Source: Hyperoodon ampullatus (lineage: Eukaryota; Chordata; Mammalia; Artiodactyla; Ziphiidae). Taken from it: a DNA stretch of 64,000 nt. Position 1 is the stretch's first letter. Every line of letters starts with the position of its first letter. The notes below the pieces were generated by a model. That model ran no database searches and was not told where the DNA came from. It saw only the letters and a list, made by a program, of their open reading frames with translations. The stretch is taken from positions 107,272,949 through 107,336,948 of the forward strand of contig OX457060.1 in the NCBI GenBank assembly GCA_949752795.1. Direction: 5' to 3'. Made by a program: the position numbers and the translations under genes. Of the stretch, positions 58,545-64,000 are shown piece by piece.

Positions 58545-58906
58545 AAAATATAAAGGTTCTGAGGTACGTAGGGGCAGGACAAGAATAAAGACACAGATGT
58601 AGAGAATGGACTTGAGGACACGGGAAGTGGGGAGGGTAAGCTGGGATGAAGTGAGAGATTGGCATGGACTTATATATACCACCAAATGTAAAATAGATAG
58701 CTAGTGGGAAGCTGCCACATAGCACAGGGAGATCAGCTCGATGTTTTGTGACCACCTACAGGGGTGTGATAGGGAGGGTGGGAGGGAGATGCAGGAGAGA
58801 GGAGATATGGGGATATATGTATGTGTATAGCTGATTCACTGTGTTATAAAGCAGAAACTAACACACCATTGTAAAGCAATTATACTCCAATGTAGATGTT
58901 AAAAAA
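58545..58906 (+). other. L1 3' UTR and short A tail
   Basis: Includes GGACTTGAGGACACGGGAAG, the polypurine-rich GGGAGGGTGGGAGGGAGATG (58768-58790 region) seen in many mammalian L1 3' UTRs, and the conserved end before an 8-A tail. No AATAAA directly before the tail, as often in L1. Confidence 0.85.
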
Positions 58907-58922
58907 AAGAATTGACTATAGG
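58907..58922 (+). repeat. Target-site duplication of the L1, right copy
   Basis: AAGAATTGACTATAGG, 16 of 16 identical with the left copy. The L2 sequence continues directly after it. Confidence 0.97.
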
Positions 58923-59060
58923 ATTTGATAAAATTGATTTTACTGGCAGCTTTATAAAAGCAATTTTATTTGAGTTGTGGGACAAACGTTTAATTGTTTA
59001 AGTTACTGAGTGAATAGGAAGAATAGAAATGGAATAAATTTTCAATGTGATCAGGATAAG
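58923..59060 (-). mobile_element. L2 LINE remnant (copy B), piece 3, antisense
   Basis: ATTTGATAAAATTGATTTTA, CTGGCAGCTTTATAAAAGCA, ATTTTATTTGAGTTGTGGGA and GAGTGAATAGGAAGAATAGA continue the antisense L2 order exactly where piece 2 stopped (family GGATTTGGCAACATGGAGGT, GAGCAGTTTCGGTGGAGTGG). The three pieces therefore form one old L2. Confidence 0.7.
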
Positions 59061-60014
59061 TGCATATATTTATCCTGGGGGATAGGGGATGGGAAGTTGC
59101 AAGAGTTCTCATGTGCTCTGAATTTCTTCTATTATGTGATACTGATCACACGGTATAGAGATTTCATGAAATACAGTGAATGTTTAGAATAATTCCTGTG
59201 GGGAAAGGAAGACATAACTTTTTAAAGACACACACACAATTGCTTTTAACTAGAAAGCTCCTCCTTTGGAAGTTTGAATATCTCTTATTGACATACCGTC
59301 ATCATCTTCAATATGTTAACTCATGATGATGTACCATGACAGCAGGTCCTGTGGAGAAGAAAATATGGAGCAGGAATTTTGCCCAAAGTATCTTAACTCA
59401 CACCAAATATGTGATTGCCAAATTTATTTACACTTAAGGTCAATCTGGGTCACAAAATCTTGGTAAAATCACTAAAATAGAATAGCAAATAGCAAAAATG
59501 TAGAAATGGAAGCATTGTCTGAAAGTAAATTATACATTCTACTTATTAACAGAGAAATCATAGCTGAATATTTAACTGATACTACAAAACAGAAAAAAAC
59601 TAGGGAAAAGTTTCTCAAATTCATACTCTGAATGTGAACTTATCATTATGTGTCACAAATATATATTTTCAACTAAATGTATCAAAACATATAACAAAAT
59701 AATTTATGAGCATAAATACAAGGCTTGTAATATAATTTATATTGTATTACATGAATAGTTAATTCAGTTTTTATTCTGTATAATATATACAGCTCCTCCG
59801 AGAGTATATTTATTGTAATGTGTCTATGAGAAAAGTGTCTGTGATAGCTCCAAAGTTAAAATATCCCTCTAAGGGATCAATTATGGTATTCATCAAGAAC
59901 TCCAATTTCAAATTGTCAGTGTTCATCATTTCTTCTATTTGCTATGCACTCTTGACATTGATTCAATTGCTTGCATTTCTTCAGCTCCCCATATCTATAT
60001 AAGCATATTTTTTC
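59061..60014. other. No feature seen
   Basis: AT-rich. No recognised repeat or coding frame beyond 60 codons. Confidence 0.4.
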
Positions 60015-60430
60015 AGCTTTGAGGTATAATTGACAAATAAAAGTGTAAGATATTTAAAGTGTACAATGTGATAATTTGACATCTGTATACATTGTGAGGA
60101 TTCCTCCCATCGAGTTAATTAACACATCCATTCCTTGATATATTTACTTTTTTTTCTTTTTGCTGAGAAAATTTAAGTTCTACTCTCTTAGCAAATTTCA
60201 ATTACACAGTACAGTATTATCAACAATAGTCACCAAGTTTATGCATTAGATCCTCCAACCTTATTCATCTTAGAATTAATTGACAATTTTAGTATATTCT
60301 TTAACCAACCTCTCCCTGTCTTCCTCACCCCCCAGCACCTGATAACCACTTTTCTACTTGATTTCTATGAATTGAACTTTTTTTTAGATTCCACCTATAA
60401 ATGATGTATTTGTCTTTCTCTACTTGACTT
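60015..60430 (-). mobile_element. L1M 3' UTR fragment, antisense
   Basis: TTGAGGTATAATTGACAAAT, TATTTAAAGTGTACAATGTG, ATAATTTGACATCTGTATAC, ATCGAGTTAATTAACACATC, CAGTACAGTATTATCAACAA, TAGTCACCAAGTTTATGCAT, CCCCAGCACCTGATAACCAC and GATTCCACCTATAAATGATG: ordered antisense old-L1 landmarks. Confidence 0.85.
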
Positions 60431-63400
60431 TTAAAAGAAGTGGTGAATGGGTTAGCAGCAGTTAGATGAGGCTTATCTTTAGGATCACTAGAGGAAGAAA
60501 TAGAGGTGAAGCAAGAGAAAATGAGCTGCTGTGGAAAGTATTTTTTGTTGAAAGAAATACTCAAGGACTTTGTAGCACATATTCCTTGTGTATAGAGGGA
60601 GTTGCCTGCATGTTTAGGTGAGAAATGAAAGGGAAATATTCTCTTAAACAAACCTTCTGCCTCTAAAAGCATGGAAAATATGCAAGTAACTTGGCGAGGA
60701 GAAGAATGTTTTTCTCCTTGTGGACACAGGATCATTAAACACCTTTAATGACTAAAATAGATCAAGAGTCACTGAAGACATTCACCCCTACTGAGCAAAA
60801 TTTCAGTGCCCAACATTTCTCTAGAAACATTTTAGCCTGAAGTAAATGGGAAGAATGAAAATTAACATTAAATCTGAAAATATTTCAGCAATGCATATAT
60901 TATCTGGGACTTGGTTTTCTAATATTAAGAACAAAGATTTTCAAGTGCCCTAGCATTTGGCCAGGGTACTTGAAAATCTCTTTTAATCACCTCAGAACTA
61001 CTACTGAATTGAGTAAATTTTGTTTTAACAGGAAAATGAGGTATCAAAGCAACAGAGCCCATATTATCATTCAGACTATTATAGGAAAAAATATGTGTAG
61101 TCAAAGAAGTTGCAATCATGTTTTTCAGTTTATTTGACCACCCTCCAAAACCATAGGACTTCGTGACAATAAAAGCAGAAAAATAACAAAACATTTGAGC
61201 ACTGACCACAAACTATTACACCATACTTGTCAGCCTCTCTCACATAGACACATACCCACACTCACACATATATGTGTATATATGTACACATGTTCTCTTA
61301 TGAAAATAACTATATTCATTATTCAAACCAAAATAATCTCAAAATGTATATTTGCATACCCAACCTACATACATATTCATATATGGGTGAGGCTTTGGTA
61401 TCAATAGTTTATCTGTGTCTTCATATCTATCTACAAATATATAAACCATGGGTTATAAATATTAAACTTATAAACAATCAGGAAAAAGGGACATGCTGCA
61501 AAATATCATGGCTAGTTTTATTCTTATTATCCCTATTAGGACAAAAGAAGGAGCTGCTGATTCCGTTGTTGTCGTATCAGAAGAGAAATTATAAGAATCT
61601 TATTAGTCACATACATAGCTAGTTTGCAGTTCTTCAAAATTAAATAGTTTAAAAAATTGTTGGACTCAGAAATCAAAGTGCTCCTATAGTTTCCTAAATA
61701 GTGTGGACTGAATCACTCTCCTGAAAGAATTTCACTGTATTCTAATCTTTGGCTGCATACAAACTGTTAAAGTTTATTTGCATCTGGAGAGCCCACACAA
61801 CTAATTTCAGGCACTAAATAACCTTGTGGTGAGTAAAAATAACTAAACATAATACAGGTATTTATTAAAAAGGGAATGGATTTGTTAAACCATCAAATTG
61901 ACAGTCACTCTGTAAATGATTACAAATCGATAAACCTAATGTGGTATATCAAAGAGAAGAAATATATACTATTTCTTATGTCAACTCACTTTCTCAACTT
62001 ACTTCCCCTGAGACTTTTTTAAAAGACAAATTTAACTATTACATTTTTGTTCTACATTCCACATGAAAAAAACTGGTTTGAGAGGAAATAGCCACAGACT
62101 TTATAATAAAAGTTTAAACATTACCAAATGTCATTATTACTACCCTTAAGTATAATCCCTAAAAATGCTATTATATCAAAATAAAATATTAAGCTTGGTA
62201 AAGGATTAAAAAAATCTCCTGTAACACCAAAAACAAAACATTTATATACACTAAATAAATATCACTCATGAGGAAAACAAGTATGTCCTTTATTAACAAT
62301 GTTTTTCTGGCCACCCCTAACCTATCAGTTGCTAGTTTCAACATACATCAATGAATGGCCTTTGAAGGTAAAAACTCTTTCTAATGTAAGGGGTATTTGA
62401 TCCACATTAATGTTTGATCTTGGCAGAAAAGGTAAATTGAATGAAATCAAATAAAACAAAGGTATAAAAGTAGGGTAACTACACGGATTGAAATTTGAGT
62501 ACAGCTAGGAAACAGAAAAAGATAAATTACTCATTTCAAACTATTATAGCTCATTTCTTAGATGGCATAACAACCTAAGTTTAGTAAATACATCCTTTAT
62601 GTACAAATATTATTGTTTATAAAAGAGAAGAGCTCTGAAAAATGTTAAAACTCTAAACATCTCGAGGATAGGTGCAATGCATTTCTTTTCATTCATCAAG
62701 CATTTCAAAAGAGGCATTTGCCACATTGTCATCAATGTGTGTGTCAGATATTGTCACCTTTTCATGACATTACAGACTCTCAACATTCAGGTGGCCAGAG
62801 AAAAACAACAAAGAAACTCCGCTAAATGTGTCCTTAGAAGTAAACGTGGAAGTAGAAGAGACATTTTACCAGTTTGCCCGAGACACCCCCTCCCCTACAT
62901 TCACTTGGTCATGTGTTCCTTACTCAAGGAGGAAGGAGAGGAGCTCTACCCCAAGGCACAAGGCTTTTTACTGCTCTTTTCTCTATATATGAGAAGGAAA
63001 TGAGCACAGTTAAGAACATAGCAATACAATCAATCTGTTTTTACATGTTGGTTAGTCTGGCATTAATATCTTATCATCCAGCCAGAGCACAAAAGTTAGC
63101 AATAGAAAGATGACAAATATTGAAGTTAATGTATTAGTTTTCTAAATTATTACCAAACTTCATTCTAACCATGATTCTTAAGTGCATTTAAAGTTTGATC
63201 ATCACCTCTCAGTATCGCTAGTGCCTTTTTTCACTTCTTAGAAGAGCAGCAGTCACTAAGACAAAGATGGTTTGGGTTGTGATAACACTACTCCCTGTCT
63301 AAAGAAAGTCAAGTTTCCTGAAGACAAGTCAGGGTAAAGAACTCGTTATTATAAAGTAACTTACCTCTTACACTAAGTTATCTTCATCTTGCTCAATTCT

Positions 63401-64000
63401 TAAAAATAGTAGTGGAGCTCTGTGCCCAGAAATTCAATTGAGTTTTTCATAAGACAGACCTAGATATCAGTTTCTCAAATATCTTTCAATACTTTATTTC
63501 TATAAATTACATTACTTTGCTGTAGCCACACTCTAAATATGTGTCATAAAATTAAAGAAAATCAACTTTAGAGAGAAAAATATCAAGTACTTAAGAATTG
63601 ACATCATTTTTTTTCAATGTACAATTTCTACACCTGAAATAAAGCTCTATTTTAATATTAGGTATTTAACACTGGAAAAAATATATGGAAAATAGTGCCA
63701 CCATAAAAATATTGATTTGTATTTGTCTTTTCAATGTGATTTTATTCTAAAAAGGCAAAACAAAACAAGATACATAATACTTGAATGCTTTCCACCCAGT
63801 CTAGAAATTGAGGTCAACACTAGTAGTTGTTTATGGTCAGATCCGAAACAAATTAGAAATAACCACTAAGTTTTTGTTCATTCCTACAATTACTATGTTT
63901 TGTCCAGTGTCTTAAAACACTCAGGTCCTATCTTCTCCTACATATTCCAAAACTTATTTTTAAATATTTTAATACATCCATATTACAAAGGACTTAAAGA
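60431..64000. other. Mostly featureless AT-rich sequence
   Basis: A CA/TA-rich patch lies at about 61245-61295 (CACACTCACACATATATGTG). Frames at 60325-60735 (antisense, 136 codons, overlapping the L1M fragment), 61272-61622 (116) and 62677-63003 (108) show no domain, no homology I recognise and no splice or promoter support. Confidence 0.4.

Larger units (their letters stand above)
53202..58906 (+). mobile_element. Full-length L1 LINE, inactive
   Basis: A 5.7-kb element with every part in order: 5' UTR (53202-53813) opening GGGACACGCTCAGCAGCCTC and CATCTTGCAAGC, ORF1 (53814-54688), a short spacer, ORF2 (54747-58544), a 3' UTR, and a tail of only about 8 A. Perfect 16-bp duplications flank it. 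The 3' UTR carries the family hallmark GTATAGCTGATTCACTGTGT, GTTATAAAGCAGAAACTAAC and GCAATTATACTCCAATGTAG. The 5' end appears complete rather than truncated, which is uncommon among L1 copies. Both ORFs are broken. A cetartiodactyl L1 subfamily is likely. Confidence 0.97.

Noticed and set aside
60325..60735. 136-codon antisense frame, among the longest non-L1 frames
   Set aside because: It overlaps an antisense L1M fragment, shows no domain and has ordinary AT-rich composition. Expected by chance in 64 kb.
62677..63003. 108-codon frame with a few basic segments
   Set aside because: No recognisable domain, no promoter, no splice sites and no second overlapping evidence.
1..64000. CRISPR arrays, operons, ribosome binding sites, bacterial insertion sequences, phage or plasmid genes
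   Set aside because: None seen. Base composition, retrotransposons and lack of dense coding show vertebrate nuclear DNA. Direct repeats present are SINEs, microsatellites and target-site duplications.

Overview
This is nuclear DNA from a mammal, most likely a cetacean. The main evidence is seven copies of the CHR family of tRNA-Glu-derived SINEs, recognised by the GGCTTCCCTGGTGG head, a pol III B-box close to GGTTCGTGCCC, and an A or T tail. CHR SINEs occur in cetaceans, hippos and ruminants. I saw none of the BovB or Bov-tA repeats expected in a ruminant. A toothed whale or dolphin is a reasonable guess, but the window cannot settle the species.

I find no host protein-coding exon, structural RNA gene or CpG-island promoter. 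Every longer open frame is a piece of a repeat (L1 ORFs, SINE translations, TC-repeat translations) or an isolated AT-rich frame without support. The window reads as intergenic sequence or the inside of a very large intron.

Layout: 1-11.4 kb holds a MaLR LTR fragment at the left edge, antisense L2 remnants, an MLT1 LTR split by a younger LTR-like element carrying a (TG)n run, a hAT-like remnant, a repeat-free block at 7.4-7.83 kb with a palindromic homeodomain-type site, and two more MLT1 LTRs, one carrying a (TC)34 run. 11.4-24.3 kb holds old L1 and MIR pieces, two class I-like solo LTRs and four CHR SINEs, two of them forming a close inverted pair. 24.3-38.8 kb holds L2 in both orientations, MIRs, more LTR-like blocks (one with a TATA box and a splice-donor-like end) and another MLT1. 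38.8-42.9 kb is one long antisense L1M remnant hit by two SINEs. 45.1 kb has the best-preserved SINE. 46.4-50.4 kb and 60.4-64 kb are largely featureless AT-rich DNA.

The most informative part is 50.4-59.06 kb. There, an antisense L2 was split first by a TG...CA-ended LTR-like repeat and later by a full-length 5.7 kb L1 that still has a perfect 16-bp target-site duplication. The L1 has both ORFs, but they are dead: stops, frameshifts and substitutions at the endonuclease and reverse-transcriptase active sites.

The repeats do not work together as a system. They are successive layers: L2 and MIR oldest, then MaLR, hAT and L1M, then L1 and CHR SINEs mobilised by L1-type target-primed reverse transcription. 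I found no convincing undescribed biological system. Family names are from recall of consensus sequences and were not confirmed by a search.
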